Assembly (NCBI GenBank): GCA_946555455.1 | Contig: CAMNSU010000001.1 | Span: 119,017-183,016, forward strand | Length of the DNA: 64,000 nucleotides | Direction: 5' to 3' | From: an uncultured Clostridia bacterium | Lineage (GTDB): Bacteria; Bacillota; Clostridia; RUG12999 | Part shown: positions 45,684 to 56,063 of the stretch, one piece after another | How the letters are laid out: each line of letters begins with the position of its first letter | How positions within the stretch are numbered: position 1 is the stretch's first letter | Notes under the pieces: generated by a model | Told to the model about the DNA's origin: nothing | Databases searched by the model: none | The model's input: the letters and a program-made list of their open reading frames with translations, nothing else | Position numbers and translations under genes: made by a program

Positions 45684-48347
45684 TCAGCGGACAATGACGC
45701 AAGCTTTCACGTCGTCATTCGGCATGATGATAAACAGCCGGTCTGCGCCGCTGCCGTCAGAACCTACCGGAATCGCTTCCCGCAGCGCCGCCGGACGGAT
45801 TTCCTTCGTTGCTTCTTCATAGAGGAAGGTTGGCGGAGTATTACGCTGCGCAATGCCAATCGCTTCACTGCTGCCGTCCAAATCAATGGTCGCTTTTATC
45901 ACCAATATGTTTTTCATCACGTCAATTTCGTCAAAATCAAGACTCTGTAAATATCCGCTGATTTGTTCGTTATCCGTTCCCTGATACCGGTAGAAAGTGC
46001 CGACGCCTTCGCCAAAGGAATAAATCTTTCTCACATTTTCAATTTTGTCCTGACCGTTTTTCACAAAATAAATCAAGTCGCCTTTTTTCAAATCGGTGAT
46101 GGCGCGGTTTTTGTCAATGATGTTGACCGTTTCATAGGTTTTTTCGCCGCTTTCTTCCACAATGGTCACTTTATATTTTGTTTCCATGCTTTCGTCCGCA
46201 TATTTGCGCAAATCTTTCACCATACCCAGTTTTGCCTTGTTGATGTCAACGTTGGACGCTTGGTTTGCATCCATGGCTTCCGTCACCACCAGCAATTTCA
46301 CTTTTTTGGTTATCGGGTCATATTCATAGCCCTGCGCATTAAATCGCCGTGAGCTGTCCGTGTTGTCGATACGCACCTGCACCATGTAATCCTCATCATT
46401 GTTCACCGTTTCCGGCAGGCAGATTACTTTCGTGTTTGCGTCAATGGCGAAACTCTGAATATTGGTGATACCGCCGAACACTTTATCGCGCACGTCATAT
46501 TTGATTTTCTGTCCTATCTCGCCGCCGCGCAGCTCAGCCGATTCAATGGAACGGACTTTACCGTCCGCGCCCAAGGTATATTTCACTGCCAGTCCGCGGG
46601 TGGGGTCAATTTGCTGTGCCAAATTGCTTGCGCCAATGCTCCGCCCGTTAAACGAAACTTTGTCCGCCACGTCCAAGATTTCCACTTTTTCGTTTTCACA
46701 CACCAAAACTTTGATTTCGTTTTTGTCGTCTTTATTTTGTTCGTTCTTTTCAATGTCTTCCTGAATCAGTTTTCCGGTTACCATTTTAATTTGCGTGTTT
46801 CCGAATCCGCCTTGCTGTCCAATCTGCGCAATGTAGCCATAGAGCATGGAAGAGGAAAGTTCCTTGGTCTGCGCCACTTCGCCGCGCCAATCCAGATATG
46901 CTGTGACGGAATCGCCGACTTTGACATCTGCTATCACCGCGTCGTCGGCTTCATAGAACGTCCCGCCAATCACCATACCGTCCTCTGTGATTTCATCCAC
47001 GGTTCCTTCCACCGTTTCGCGGCACACCACCAAGCTATACAGCGTTTTATATTCATCAACGGTGACGCTGATGATGTCGTCCTTTTGAATATCTTTCACT
47101 TCCAGCGTTTTACCGTCTTTGTCTTTGATGTGATATTTCACGTCTTTGTTTTCTTTATCTACATTGATAAGACGGCTGCCGTCCAATTCACTGCCCGGCA
47201 TGAGATAAATCAAGTTTTCGCGCACTTCTTCTACCTGCACGTTTTGGTATTCGTCAATGAAAATCACGTCCGCCGCTTCGTCTCCGGAATTGTCAATCAA
47301 GGTGATGGAACCTTTTTCAAATTGCAGCGCGTTTTCCGTATAGATTTTAATGATCATGCCGTTTTTCACAATCACCGGCTGCAGGGCAATGTCAAACCGT
47401 TCTTCCCGTTCATTTTCGCCATAATATTTTATCTGAGACATTGTGGTGCTTTTGATGTCATCCTCCCGTAGCGTGACAATGTGGTTGTTGCGCGTCGGTT
47501 TCACGCTCACCAGCGTATAGCGGTCGTCTTCGCCGCGCACGGCATAGAAATCCACTTCCTGTCCCAGCAGCGCCGCCGCATTTGTCCCGCCTACGCGGTA
47601 GATGATGCCGTCAATCATCACTTCGTTGTCTTTCATGTTTTGCACCGGCACGTCCAGCCAAGTATCCGCATTGGCGGATACGATACCTTTTGCTTTATAG
47701 GTTGTTTCATCACTGTTTTCTTTCATGTGGCGTCCGCGAATGGTTTCCCCTTTCGCCACTTCGTAAATCATCTGTCCGTCCTGTACAGACTGCACCATCA
47801 AATCCATATCCAGCGCATTATACAGCAGTTCCACCAAGTCGCCGCGGGTAAAACCGTTTTCCTGTGAAATATTTTTCAGCAGTCCGTTTTCCGCCGCAAC
47901 CAGCATGTGCCCTGTCGGGTATCCGCCGCGTCCGTTTGCCACTGCGCCATATCCCAGCGACACCACTACGGTTTTCACTGCTTCTTCCAAGCTGATAGCA
48001 TTGTCCGGTCCGAAGGTGCCGTCGCCATAGCCGTTCATCAAATCCATCTGCACGCCAAACGATACTGCGCGTGCATACCATGCGTCTGCGGGAACGTCTG
48101 TGAAATGTTTCTGCACATCCGCAATCTTCGCCGCTTCGTCATATTGCAAAAACTTCAGCAGCGCTTCCATAAATTCCGCGCGCGTCAGCGGCGCATCCAA
48201 TTTATAATCTCCGTTTTCATCTCCCTGAATAATGCCCAGCGAGGTGACGTCAAACAATGCTTTTTCTGTCGCTGCCTGTGCGAATCCTCCTACGCCGAGC
48301 AACATGCAAGCGGTCAGCGTCATCACAATCCATTTGATATGTTTCAT
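45684..48347 (-). CDS. S-layer-like protein with N-terminal SLH domains
   Basis: 887 residues. The signal peptide (cleavage near FAQA) is followed by SLH modules at about 25-70 (NGDYKLDAPLTRAEFMEALL), 85-135 (FTDVPADAWYARAVSFGVQM) and a divergent third (GGYPTGHMLVAAENGLLKNI). The remaining 680 residues are beta-rich repeats of the ETVEGTVDEITEDGMVIGGT type. This is the same layout as the S-layer-type protein at 1552-4578, down to the third SLH start (YPxGxxxVA), so the two are paralogues. It sits in the middle of the surface operon between two discoidin proteins, 30 nt after one and 23 nt before the next. Confidence 0.85.
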   Translation of the reverse strand: MKHIKWIVMTLTACMLLGVGGFAQAATEKALFDVTSLGIIQGDENGDYKLDAPLTRAEFMEALLKFLQYDEAAKIADVQKHFTDVPADAWYARAVSFGVQMDLMNGYGDGTFGPDNAISLEEAVKTVVVSLGYGAVANGRGGYPTGHMLVAAENGLLKNISQENGFTRGDLVELLYNALDMDLMVQSVQDGQMIYEVAKGETIRGRHMKENSDETTYKAKGIVSANADTWLDVPVQNMKDNEVMIDGIIYRVGGTNAAALLGQEVDFYAVRGEDDRYTLVSVKPTRNNHIVTLREDDIKSTTMSQIKYYGENEREERFDIALQPVIVKNGMIIKIYTENALQFEKGSITLIDNSGDEAADVIFIDEYQNVQVEEVRENLIYLMPGSELDGSRLINVDKENKDVKYHIKDKDGKTLEVKDIQKDDIISVTVDEYKTLYSLVVCRETVEGTVDEITEDGMVIGGTFYEADDAVIADVKVGDSVTAYLDWRGEVAQTKELSSSMLYGYIAQIGQQGGFGNTQIKMVTGKLIQEDIEKNEQNKDDKNEIKVLVCENEKVEILDVADKVSFNGRSIGASNLAQQIDPTRGLAVKYTLGADGKVRSIESAELRGGEIGQKIKYDVRDKVFGGITNIQSFAIDANTKVICLPETVNNDEDYMVQVRIDNTDSSRRFNAQGYEYDPITKKVKLLVVTEAMDANQASNVDINKAKLGMVKDLRKYADESMETKYKVTIVEESGEKTYETVNIIDKNRAITDLKKGDLIYFVKNGQDKIENVRKIYSFGEGVGTFYRYQGTDNEQISGYLQSLDFDEIDVMKNILVIKATIDLDGSSEAIGIAQRNTPPTFLYEEATKEIRPAALREAIPVGSDGSGADRLFIIMPNDDVKACVIVR

Positions 48348-48377
48348 AGTTTTAACCCTACCTTTCTCTCCCTTTTA

Positions 48378-51300
48378 TTACAGTATTGCCATCAAGCGGT
48401 AGAGTACCACCGCCGCCTGTTCCCGCAGCAATCCTGTCTGCGGCAAAAACTCTCCTGTTTCATACCCTTGTATGAGTCCTAATTTCACCGCCTGCGCAAC
48501 CGTTTCACGCGCCCAGCCGGAAATTGTCTCTTCGTCTGTAAACGCTGCACTTTCCTCTGTCTCCGGCAGTGTTTTTCCACGGTAGGCATAGGCTTTCACC
48601 ACAATTTTTGCCATTTCTTCCCGCGTGATGAAGTCGTTGGGTCGGAGCAGCCCATCGCTGCCTTCCATCAGTCCCGCGTCCGCCGCCGCCAAAACAACGC
48701 CGGCATACCATGCGTCCGCCGGAACATCACCGAAGGTCGGACGATAGTCCGCCGCACTCAGTTGCAGCACCCGCGAAAGCATCGCGGCAAATTCGGCGCG
48801 CGTCACGCCGTCCGCCAGCCGCAGGGAAATACCGTCACCTTGTAAAATACCGCGGTCTACCATTTCTCCCAGTTCCGCCTGCGCCCAATGTCCGCTTAGT
48901 TCCGCTTTCATGTCCGGCGTGGGCAGCGGCACCGGTTTCACGTTGGTATCGCTAACGATAGGCACCTGCATACCGATTCCACCTGTTCCGCCGGAGGAAC
49001 CTCCGCCGCGGTTTCCACCGCCGCCGCTGCTGCCGCCCGTTCCGCCCGGTGTTCCGGTGCTGCCGCCGCCTGTTCCTTCAACGCCAACCGTATAGGCTCT
49101 CATGTCACTTGCCTGTTGATACTGTGCATCAACGCGCAAATTGATGACTTTTGTCTGTGCGCCGTATGTTGGTTTCAATATATATACATCGCCCTGCCGT
49201 TCCAGTTTCATTAAATCTGTGTTGCTGCTCGTCCAGGTGAGTTCTGAACCAAAGATACCGATTGCCGGCAACACGTCCATGTCTATGAATGCCTGCATAT
49301 ACATTCCAATCACCGCTAAGTCTCCCTCCAGCACCTGTGCTGCTGTCGGTGCATAGCTTCCTGTGATTTCGGCAAACCCTGTGCTGCCTTTTTCAAATGC
49401 CTCTATCTTGATTTTAAGCTGTGTTGTCTCGCGCAAAGCGCAGGGCACCGTCAATTCTTCTCCGATTTCCGTACCTTGTGCAATCTGTTCATAATCGCCG
49501 AGCTTGTTTTTCGCTTCTATGCTGAATTTCGTAATTTTTCCGGTGCTTTTCGGCGCTTCAAACAGCGTCAAATGCGATACCACCGTTTCCTGCGGAAAAT
49601 CAATGGTGATTTCATAGGGTTTTGTGCTTCTGGTAAGGTACGCGGTATCGATATCCTCATCCAGCAGGTTTTCTATTCCGCCGCCGGATACGCTTTTTCC
49701 GGTTGTTTCCACCGCCGCGCCCGTCAATAAGTTACCGCCGCCAAACATAATGCGGAAGGATTTTTCAAACACTTCACTGCCAAACGCCGCTGTCACGGTT
49801 AATGTTGTAATGCCGGACTGCGTCGTGTCTATCGCGCCCGTTTCGGGATCTACCCCCGCTTCGTTGCTGCTCTGCCACTGTGCCGGCGCGGCAAGCAAGG
49901 TCTTTGGCAGTGCAAGGTCTTTGGAGACGCACATGGGTTTTTCATCGGACAGTTTCGTAAAATCAAACTGTTCGTTTAACAATCCCACTGCAAGTTTGGG
50001 ACTCATACGCACCTGCGCACTGTGGACGCTCAAACTGCCGCTATCTCCCGCCGCCCATATTTTGTCCAGCGCGGAAATGGTATTCATGCCTTTGACGTTA
50101 TGTACTGCGGTTTTCCAGCCTGTTCCCTCATCTACCAGCGCATCCATTGTACCTGTCACGCGGTTGATTTCAAACCGGAATTTCACATGCGCTCCCTGCG
50201 CAGGATAATTGCCTTCTTTGCGCCACAGCCGCATGGGCGAACCATATGCTATACTATAGGTATTTCCTGTGAACTGAATCTGCGCAAACGGCGCATTTTC
50301 TTGTCCGAGGGATACCACCATGTTCTGCGCATTTTGTGCGGATACGTCCAGCTCTGCCGCCAAAGGCGCGTTCAAATCAAATCCGCTCTGTTGTTTCAAA
50401 TCCGCTGTCCAAGGCTCTGTCTCTACCGTGACAGGCTCCTGCAACACTTCTAAAACCGGAATGTCATCTGCTGCCGCTTTGACCGTCACGGTGAAAGAAA
50501 TTTCCACCGGCGGCACCTCTGCCATGCCCTGAATCGCCGCCCGCGCTGTAATCGTCACCGGCGTATCCTCCGCCTGCCGCGTCACTTCGCCGGTCTGCAC
50601 ATTTATCACATCAGGTTTGTCGCTTTCCCACGTCACATCTGCCGTCAAGTTTCCCGCTGTCGCGCTATCCGGCAGCGGCATATTCAAATTTCCGGTGATG
50701 GCATCGGTCGGTTGGTCTGTGAGCGCGGAGGCATTCACAAAATCCGCAAACTGATAATATTGCAAATAATCTCCCGCCGCGTTTGTACAATAGATTTCCA
50801 GTTCCCAAATGGTGGGGTGGTCGGTATATGTATAGACCTCCAGTTTGACATAGCGCACACAAGCCACAGGAAACTCCAGCGTTGTGTTTTTATTGCCTCC
50901 CGAAAGCGTTCCGCTTTTCAGTTCATTCCAGTTTTCGCCGTCCACGGAACCCATGATTTTATAATCCTGAATACGTGCCGACATTTCATATAGTTTCATT
51001 TGGTTAATGGGTTTCACCGCGCCAAGGTCAACGCGAACCCAACGGCAATCCAAATCCGGCGCGCCGTCCGAGGAAAAGGACGCCCAGCGGGTATCCATTT
51101 TGCCGTCCACTATTTTGGATACGTCATAGGTTGCGGAGTGTTCGCTGCTCGCTGTCACCGGACGTTTCAGCGCCAAATTATCCGTTGTTGTCATGGCTGC
51201 TTCCGTTCCGCCCGATACGGTGATTTCGTAAAAAGTGGGTTCCGCACTCCATTCCAATATATTGAACCGCACATATCTCGCATCTACTTTTGAAAACGTA

Positions 51301-51668
51301 ATCTCCTTATTCGTGCCCATGCTGTCGCCTTCCGCCGCAGTCGTCCAAACCAAATTGTCCGTCGATACTTCTACGGAATATTTCAGCACGCGCGACTGAT
51401 ATTGTTGGAAGGTCATCTTGTTAATGGCTCGCGTTTGTTCCAAGTCCACTTGAATCCAATATTCCGTCTCGCCTGCTTTGGACGCCCAACGGGTGGAGGC
51501 ATCGCCGTCAAACGCTGCGCCCGCACTCCATTTTGCATCGTTCCCATAGATGCTGTTTGTCGTCGCCGGTTTTCCCAGCGCATAGTTTTCCTCCGCCGCT
51601 GCCGCCGGCAGGAAAAACATTCCTGACAAAAGCGCTATGCATAAAATGAATCCAATCCCTTTTTTCAT
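48378..51668 (-). CDS. Exported discoidin/Ig-like protein with C-terminal SLH anchor
   Basis: 1096 residues. Signal peptide (cleavage after PAAA, about 24), then two F5/8 type C domains (about 25-150 and 160-295; ENYALGKPATTNSIYGN and DNLALKRPVTASSEHSA are their starts). An Ig-like module (LPDSATAGNLTADVTWESDK), a jelly-roll-like region with another Ig-like module, and a third discoidin-like domain (about 640-770) follow. A Gly-rich linker precedes three SLH modules. No catalytic motif. Discoidin domains usually bind galactose- or fucose-type sugars, which fits the nearby fucosidase. Second gene of the operon, 40 nt after the solute-binding protein. Confidence 0.85.
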   Translation of the reverse strand: MKKGIGFILCIALLSGMFFLPAAAAEENYALGKPATTNSIYGNDAKWSAGAAFDGDASTRWASKAGETEYWIQVDLEQTRAINKMTFQQYQSRVLKYSVEVSTDNLVWTTAAEGDSMGTNKEITFSKVDARYVRFNILEWSAEPTFYEITVSGGTEAAMTTTDNLALKRPVTASSEHSATYDVSKIVDGKMDTRWASFSSDGAPDLDCRWVRVDLGAVKPINQMKLYEMSARIQDYKIMGSVDGENWNELKSGTLSGGNKNTTLEFPVACVRYVKLEVYTYTDHPTIWELEIYCTNAAGDYLQYYQFADFVNASALTDQPTDAITGNLNMPLPDSATAGNLTADVTWESDKPDVINVQTGEVTRQAEDTPVTITARAAIQGMAEVPPVEISFTVTVKAAADDIPVLEVLQEPVTVETEPWTADLKQQSGFDLNAPLAAELDVSAQNAQNMVVSLGQENAPFAQIQFTGNTYSIAYGSPMRLWRKEGNYPAQGAHVKFRFEINRVTGTMDALVDEGTGWKTAVHNVKGMNTISALDKIWAAGDSGSLSVHSAQVRMSPKLAVGLLNEQFDFTKLSDEKPMCVSKDLALPKTLLAAPAQWQSSNEAGVDPETGAIDTTQSGITTLTVTAAFGSEVFEKSFRIMFGGGNLLTGAAVETTGKSVSGGGIENLLDEDIDTAYLTRSTKPYEITIDFPQETVVSHLTLFEAPKSTGKITKFSIEAKNKLGDYEQIAQGTEIGEELTVPCALRETTQLKIKIEAFEKGSTGFAEITGSYAPTAAQVLEGDLAVIGMYMQAFIDMDVLPAIGIFGSELTWTSSNTDLMKLERQGDVYILKPTYGAQTKVINLRVDAQYQQASDMRAYTVGVEGTGGGSTGTPGGTGGSSGGGGNRGGGSSGGTGGIGMQVPIVSDTNVKPVPLPTPDMKAELSGHWAQAELGEMVDRGILQGDGISLRLADGVTRAEFAAMLSRVLQLSAADYRPTFGDVPADAWYAGVVLAAADAGLMEGSDGLLRPNDFITREEMAKIVVKAYAYRGKTLPETEESAAFTDEETISGWARETVAQAVKLGLIQGYETGEFLPQTGLLREQAAVVLYRLMAIL

Positions 51669-51708
51669 GTTCTGTTTCCCTCGCTTTCGGTTCGTTTCTT
51701 TTTTTTGC

Positions 51709-53307
51709 CTATTTCGCTTTATCTAACATATTCTGATAGATTTCTATATACCTTGCAAGCCCCAATTCATTCAGCCGTTCCACATAGGCGTTCCAATCTG
51801 TTTCCAGCGATTTTTCTCCGCTGACAAACGCCGCCATGGAGCGTTTCACTTCACTGTCGATTTGCAGTCTGAGCTGCGTAAACTCATTATATTGATCTGG
51901 TTCAAAAAAGGAATCCCGAACGCAATGGTCTATGCCATATGGTTCATAAAGTTCCTTGGTGACTTGATACATCGTCTGTTCCGTTTGTTCTCCCGTCGGT
52001 TCCACGATAATACCCAACCGGATTTTTTCATCCATATAATAAACGCCGATATTCATCCAGCATTTGTTTTGCATCACGCCAAACGGCTGCAGCCGCGCCC
52101 AAATTGCCTGACCGCCGTCCAGCCCTATTTCGCCTTCTTTGGCATCTCGCCAGCCCACGCCTTCAAATCCGTTTTGTACCGTGAGCGTTCCTTCTTTGGA
52201 ATAAAACCAGTCCAGCCACCGTATGGCGATTTCCGGCGTTTTACATGCTTTCGTGATGTTAGCAGACCATTCCACCCGTCCATTGTTATACATTGGCGTC
52301 TGCCGCAAACCCGATGGTCCCATGAGCGGCGGAATTGCCGCATAGTCCTGATAACGGTTGCTGCCGCCCTCCACGTCCGTGAAAATGCCGTACCACAAGG
52401 CAGGTACTGCGCCGACCGTTGCCGTTTCGCCCTCTTCTACCATGTTTTTCAGTCGTTTCCTGTCCATAATCGGGCTGTCTCTGTGCAGCAGCCCCTCGCT
52501 GTATAAACGGTTCAAATACCGCAGTCCCTCACGATAAGCAGGCTGATTTGCCGTAAAGATTGCGGTTCCGTTTTCCTGCATGACTTTGGAACCGTCATAA
52601 TATAGAAACGCATTCATCAAAAATTCTTCATAACCGTTGGGTCCGACTTCACTCGTTGCCGCCATGGGAATTTCATCTTTCACGCCGTTTCCGTTGGGGT
52701 CGCCGTCCCGAAACGCAACCAACATCCGGTAGAATTCTTCCGTGGTCTGCGGCACGCTTAATCCCAGCTGTTCCAGCCACTGCCGGTTGACCCACATTTT
52801 GCTCGGATAGCGCGTATGATATACGTTATTGACTCTGGGCAATCCAAAAATTTCTCCGTCCGGCGTGGTAATACCTTTGCGGATATCCTCTTGTTCCTGC
52901 AAAATTTGTTTCAGGTAAACGGAATGTTCTTCAATCAAGTCTTTCAAGTCCAGCAAAACGCCCTGTTTCCCGTAGACCGTTTGTTCCAATTTGCTGATAC
53001 CGCTGTCCATCACGATATCAGGATAATCTCCCGACGCAAACATCAGGTTAATCGCCTGCGCTTGGTTGCCGCCCGCAATCTGCCAATCAATATGTACGCC
53101 CGTTTGCTGTTCATACCAAAGTGTGAATTCATTGGTGGACAAATCCTCTATATATTGCGGTTTTGGCAAATACACACTCATTGTCACCGGCTCTTTTGTG
53201 ACAGGCGCCGGCGGCTGTCCGCCCGTTTCCTGTCCCGCTCCGGTGCAGGCAGTCAGCAGCCCTGCCATTGCCACAGCAGCGGCAAGCCATTTTCCTCTTC
53301 TTTTCAT
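51709..53307 (-). CDS. Sugar ABC transporter solute-binding lipoprotein
   Basis: 532 residues from the ATG at 53307 (GGGAGGGG upstream). Lipobox LLTACTG gives a lipid-anchored Cys near residue 20. The mature protein is a cluster-B type binding protein of large size (IDWQIAGGNQAQAINLMFAS, GDYPDIVMDSGISKLEQTVY, FRDGDPNGNGVKDEIPM), as used for oligosaccharides by Clostridia and Paenibacillus. The calcium-site-like DGDPNGNGVKDE is visible. The usual two permease genes are not next to it. First gene of the surface operon, downstream of the AraC sensor gene, from which a terminator separates it. Confidence 0.92.
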   Translation of the reverse strand: MKRRGKWLAAAVAMAGLLTACTGAGQETGGQPPAPVTKEPVTMSVYLPKPQYIEDLSTNEFTLWYEQQTGVHIDWQIAGGNQAQAINLMFASGDYPDIVMDSGISKLEQTVYGKQGVLLDLKDLIEEHSVYLKQILQEQEDIRKGITTPDGEIFGLPRVNNVYHTRYPSKMWVNRQWLEQLGLSVPQTTEEFYRMLVAFRDGDPNGNGVKDEIPMAATSEVGPNGYEEFLMNAFLYYDGSKVMQENGTAIFTANQPAYREGLRYLNRLYSEGLLHRDSPIMDRKRLKNMVEEGETATVGAVPALWYGIFTDVEGGSNRYQDYAAIPPLMGPSGLRQTPMYNNGRVEWSANITKACKTPEIAIRWLDWFYSKEGTLTVQNGFEGVGWRDAKEGEIGLDGGQAIWARLQPFGVMQNKCWMNIGVYYMDEKIRLGIIVEPTGEQTEQTMYQVTKELYEPYGIDHCVRDSFFEPDQYNEFTQLRLQIDSEVKRSMAAFVSGEKSLETDWNAYVERLNELGLARYIEIYQNMLDKAK

Positions 53308-53425
53308 GGTGTTCCCCTCCCGCTTTTCCGTTCTCTTCTTGTCTTTTATTTTACTACATTCCCATACACCATACAAGAAACAACTCTTTCCAAAACCGTA
53401 CAAATCTTCATTTTTTCCGATATGC

Positions 53426-53488
53426 AAAAAAAGACCTGTTATGCTCAAAATCCGCACTCATAGGCATTTTAAGCACTTCAGGTCTTTT
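53426..53488 (-). terminator. Terminator between the AraC sensor gene and the solute-binding protein gene
   Basis: Outer stem AAAAGACCTG / CAGGTCTTTT with a partly paired 40-base interior (GTGCTTAAAAT with ATTTTGAGCAT) and seven T on the minus strand. It may limit read-through into the operon. Confidence 0.8.
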
Positions 53489-53503
53489 ATATGGCAAATC
53501 ATT

Positions 53504-55801
53504 TTAGGCTTTTGGCGCGCCATGATATCCGCTTGGGCTAACGCCCATTTTTTTCTTAAACGCACGCCGGAATGTCACGTCGTTGGCATATCCCACCATG
53601 GCGGAAATTTCTCCGATTTTGTGCGCGCCCTCCTCAATCAACCGGCACGCCTGTTTAATGCGGAGCCCTTCCAAATAGGTGGAAAAGTTTTCTCCTGTTT
53701 CTTCCTTGAAACAGGTGGAAAGATATTTTTCGTTCAAATTAAATTCAACGGAAAGCTCCGTGAGCGACAGTTTGCTGTCATTATAGTGCTCGGCAATGTA
53801 TTGCCGTACCCGCTCCATCACCACGGCGCTTTTGCTTTTCTTTTGCTGCGCCGCAGCGCTGCACAACTGTTTCAGAATTCCACCCATTTGTTCAAACACA
53901 TCTGTGATAGACCGACCGTCGTCCGGCGCCGGAATATCAATTGCCGCTTCCGCACTGCCGCCAAGGTGTAGCGCGTCCTGCACTTTGATAATGGTGGACG
54001 TGATTTCCTGCGTGAGCTGTTCCACCATATCCGCCGACAGCGTTCTGCTTAGGAAATTTTCATGATAAATCTCGTCCAGTGTCTGCACCACTTCTTCATA
54101 GTTGCCGACAATGGCATAGTTATACAGCCGCGTTTCCAGTGCGAGCGGATAATAGAACACATTGCCCTCCTGCGGCAAATCGTCGTACCACAAAACGCTT
54201 TTCCTATGACCAATCGCATTGTATTCCACAACTTCGCGCGCCTGCCGGAATCCGTCTGCAATTTCAGTGAGCCGCTGTGCCGGTCGTCCCGCGCCGAATA
54301 TCATGGGGATATCATAGGGATAACTCAGCGCAGTTTCAATATGCGATACCACCGCCGCCACCTGTGTTTTCGCCGCCTCTCCCGTTTCGTCAAGGGACAG
54401 CAGCACCGCCACGCCACGCGCGCCCGCGTCACAGATATAACAATAGTTTTCAATAATACTGTATAAATTGTCTTTCACAAATTCTTTGCCGCTGCGCCCG
54501 CCAATCTGCATACGGTATTCCTTGCCCAATCGAATCAGCAAAACGACCTGACATGCGCCGCCCAGCGTCATGTTGTTCTTTTCCAGCGCTGCGCGGGCTG
54601 CCGGTTCTTCTTTATATTCTCCATGCAAAAGTCCGTCAATCACTTTGGACTCAATATATCCCCGCTGCTCCTCAATTTGACTGCGGAAGGATTCGTTGGC
54701 GGAAATCAAGTCGGATACGCCCTCCTGCAACAAGGAAAACTCTGTTTGTTTCAAATTTTTCAGCGAAAATTTCTCTGTCAGCTTTTTTCCAATAGACCCC
54801 GCCAGCCGGTGGAACTCTTTGCTGCGTTTATAGGTGATATAGATACATACCGCCATACCTGCCAGCACAGTCAATGTATAAATCAACAGCAGCAGTGCGT
54901 TAATGAACCGCACTTTTTCCAGCACCACTGCTTTGGGCACCAGCAATACCACCTGCCAGCCATTGCCCACGCTGGTCTGTTTCATCAGATACATGCTTTT
55001 ACCGTCCACTTTGTATTCCGATTGCAAGGATTCTCCCTCTAGCTGCTGCAAATGTTCCAAAATAAAATCCCGATGTTTTTGGTCGGAGGAAAGCAGCAAT
55101 TCGTTTTTGTTGTCCAAAATATACAGCGCGCCCTGATTGCCGCCCAGCAGACTGTCGAACAAACTCATCAGTTCGCGGCTGTCAATAATAACATTCACCT
55201 GTCCGCGCATCACGCCGGAAGCGAGCAGCGGCGCCGATTGCGTATAGGTAATGGCATTGCAATTTTTGTCATTCACCAACATTTGCTGCGCCGGCTGGTA
55301 TCCGCGCCGCCAATCGCCGCTTCGCAGCGCTGCCGCCCATGTTTCTTCCGTCACGCGGTCAATCACCAGTCCATTGCCATAATAGGTATCTGCGCCGCGG
55401 TAAATTCCTGCTTTGTCAATCACAACGTCCAGCGGCTGATGGTATAGATAAATATTTTTCACCCAATTTTCATCAAACGAATAGGAATTCAGCAGCCGCT
55501 GAATGTCCATCAGCTTTGTCACATTACCCGCGTCCCGATAGAAAAAATCCGCCATTTCCGCGTTCATCAACATGCTGTCCACAACTTCTTCAATTTGGCT
55601 GAGCTGGTTGTCAATCAACTCCATGTTGTTTTGCAGCACAATTTCATAGGACCCCAGCGTTTCCTCCTTATATTGGCGGACAATTGCCTGATTTGCTAAA
55701 AATACCGTGATAATCGGAATTAACATCACACCAAGATAGGGAATGATAAAACGGACAAACACTTGCAGAAAATCCCGCGGAACACTTGTTTTTTGACGCA
55801 T
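53504..55801 (-). CDS. AraC-family transcriptional regulator with extracellular sensor domain
   Basis: 765 residues from the ATG at 55801 (GGGAGGGGAGAG upstream; the longer 802-codon frame crosses the promoter). Cytoplasmic N terminus, first membrane helix about 13-35, extracellular double-Cache-like sensor to about 295, second helix about 300-322, a linker region, and a C-terminal AraC DNA-binding domain (about 665-765) with both HTH units (LSLTELSVEFNLNEKYLSTC and IGEISAMVGYANDVTFRRAF). Regulators of this plan turn on polysaccharide-use genes when the sugar is sensed outside. Placed between the fucosidase and the surface operon, it is the likely controller of both. Confidence 0.93.
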   Translation of the reverse strand: MRQKTSVPRDFLQVFVRFIIPYLGVMLIPIITVFLANQAIVRQYKEETLGSYEIVLQNNMELIDNQLSQIEEVVDSMLMNAEMADFFYRDAGNVTKLMDIQRLLNSYSFDENWVKNIYLYHQPLDVVIDKAGIYRGADTYYGNGLVIDRVTEETWAAALRSGDWRRGYQPAQQMLVNDKNCNAITYTQSAPLLASGVMRGQVNVIIDSRELMSLFDSLLGGNQGALYILDNKNELLLSSDQKHRDFILEHLQQLEGESLQSEYKVDGKSMYLMKQTSVGNGWQVVLLVPKAVVLEKVRFINALLLLIYTLTVLAGMAVCIYITYKRSKEFHRLAGSIGKKLTEKFSLKNLKQTEFSLLQEGVSDLISANESFRSQIEEQRGYIESKVIDGLLHGEYKEEPAARAALEKNNMTLGGACQVVLLIRLGKEYRMQIGGRSGKEFVKDNLYSIIENYCYICDAGARGVAVLLSLDETGEAAKTQVAAVVSHIETALSYPYDIPMIFGAGRPAQRLTEIADGFRQAREVVEYNAIGHRKSVLWYDDLPQEGNVFYYPLALETRLYNYAIVGNYEEVVQTLDEIYHENFLSRTLSADMVEQLTQEITSTIIKVQDALHLGGSAEAAIDIPAPDDGRSITDVFEQMGGILKQLCSAAAQQKKSKSAVVMERVRQYIAEHYNDSKLSLTELSVEFNLNEKYLSTCFKEETGENFSTYLEGLRIKQACRLIEEGAHKIGEISAMVGYANDVTFRRAFKKKMGVSPSGYHGAPKA

Positions 55802-55847
55802 TTTCTCTCCCCTCCCTGTTTTGGCATTTCTTTTTTCATCTATCTCT

Positions 55848-55876
55848 ATTATACTGTCTTGTACTTTTCCTGTCAA
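55848..55876 (-). promoter_or_regulatory. sigma-A promoter of the AraC sensor gene
   Basis: -35 TTGACA (55871-55876), 17 nt spacer, -10 TATAAT (55848-55853): perfect consensus. Confidence 0.85.
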
Positions 55877-55978
55877 ACATTTTGTAAAAATAACTGTATT
55901 TACCTTTGTCAAGTGATGGTTTATCTGCTTTTTGTTTGTTTTACCTTACTTTTTGTTTGTTTTTTTACGAATTGTATC

Positions 55979-56007
55979 TTGTGTTCCACTGCCTTTTTTT
56001 ATATAAT
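55979..56007 (+). promoter_or_regulatory. Promoter of the alpha-L-fucosidase gene
   Basis: Weak -35 TTGTGT (55979-55984), 17 nt spacer, perfect -10 TATAAT (56002-56007). Upstream, TTTTTGTTTGTTTT occurs twice about 21 bases apart (55929-55962), a direct repeat of the kind AraC proteins bind. A weak -35 with an upstream direct repeat suits an activator-dependent promoter. Confidence 0.6.
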
Positions 56008-56063
56008 GAATTTTGTAATTAAATCTACGGAAACATCCGTTGATTTTTAGGAGGAAATATTTT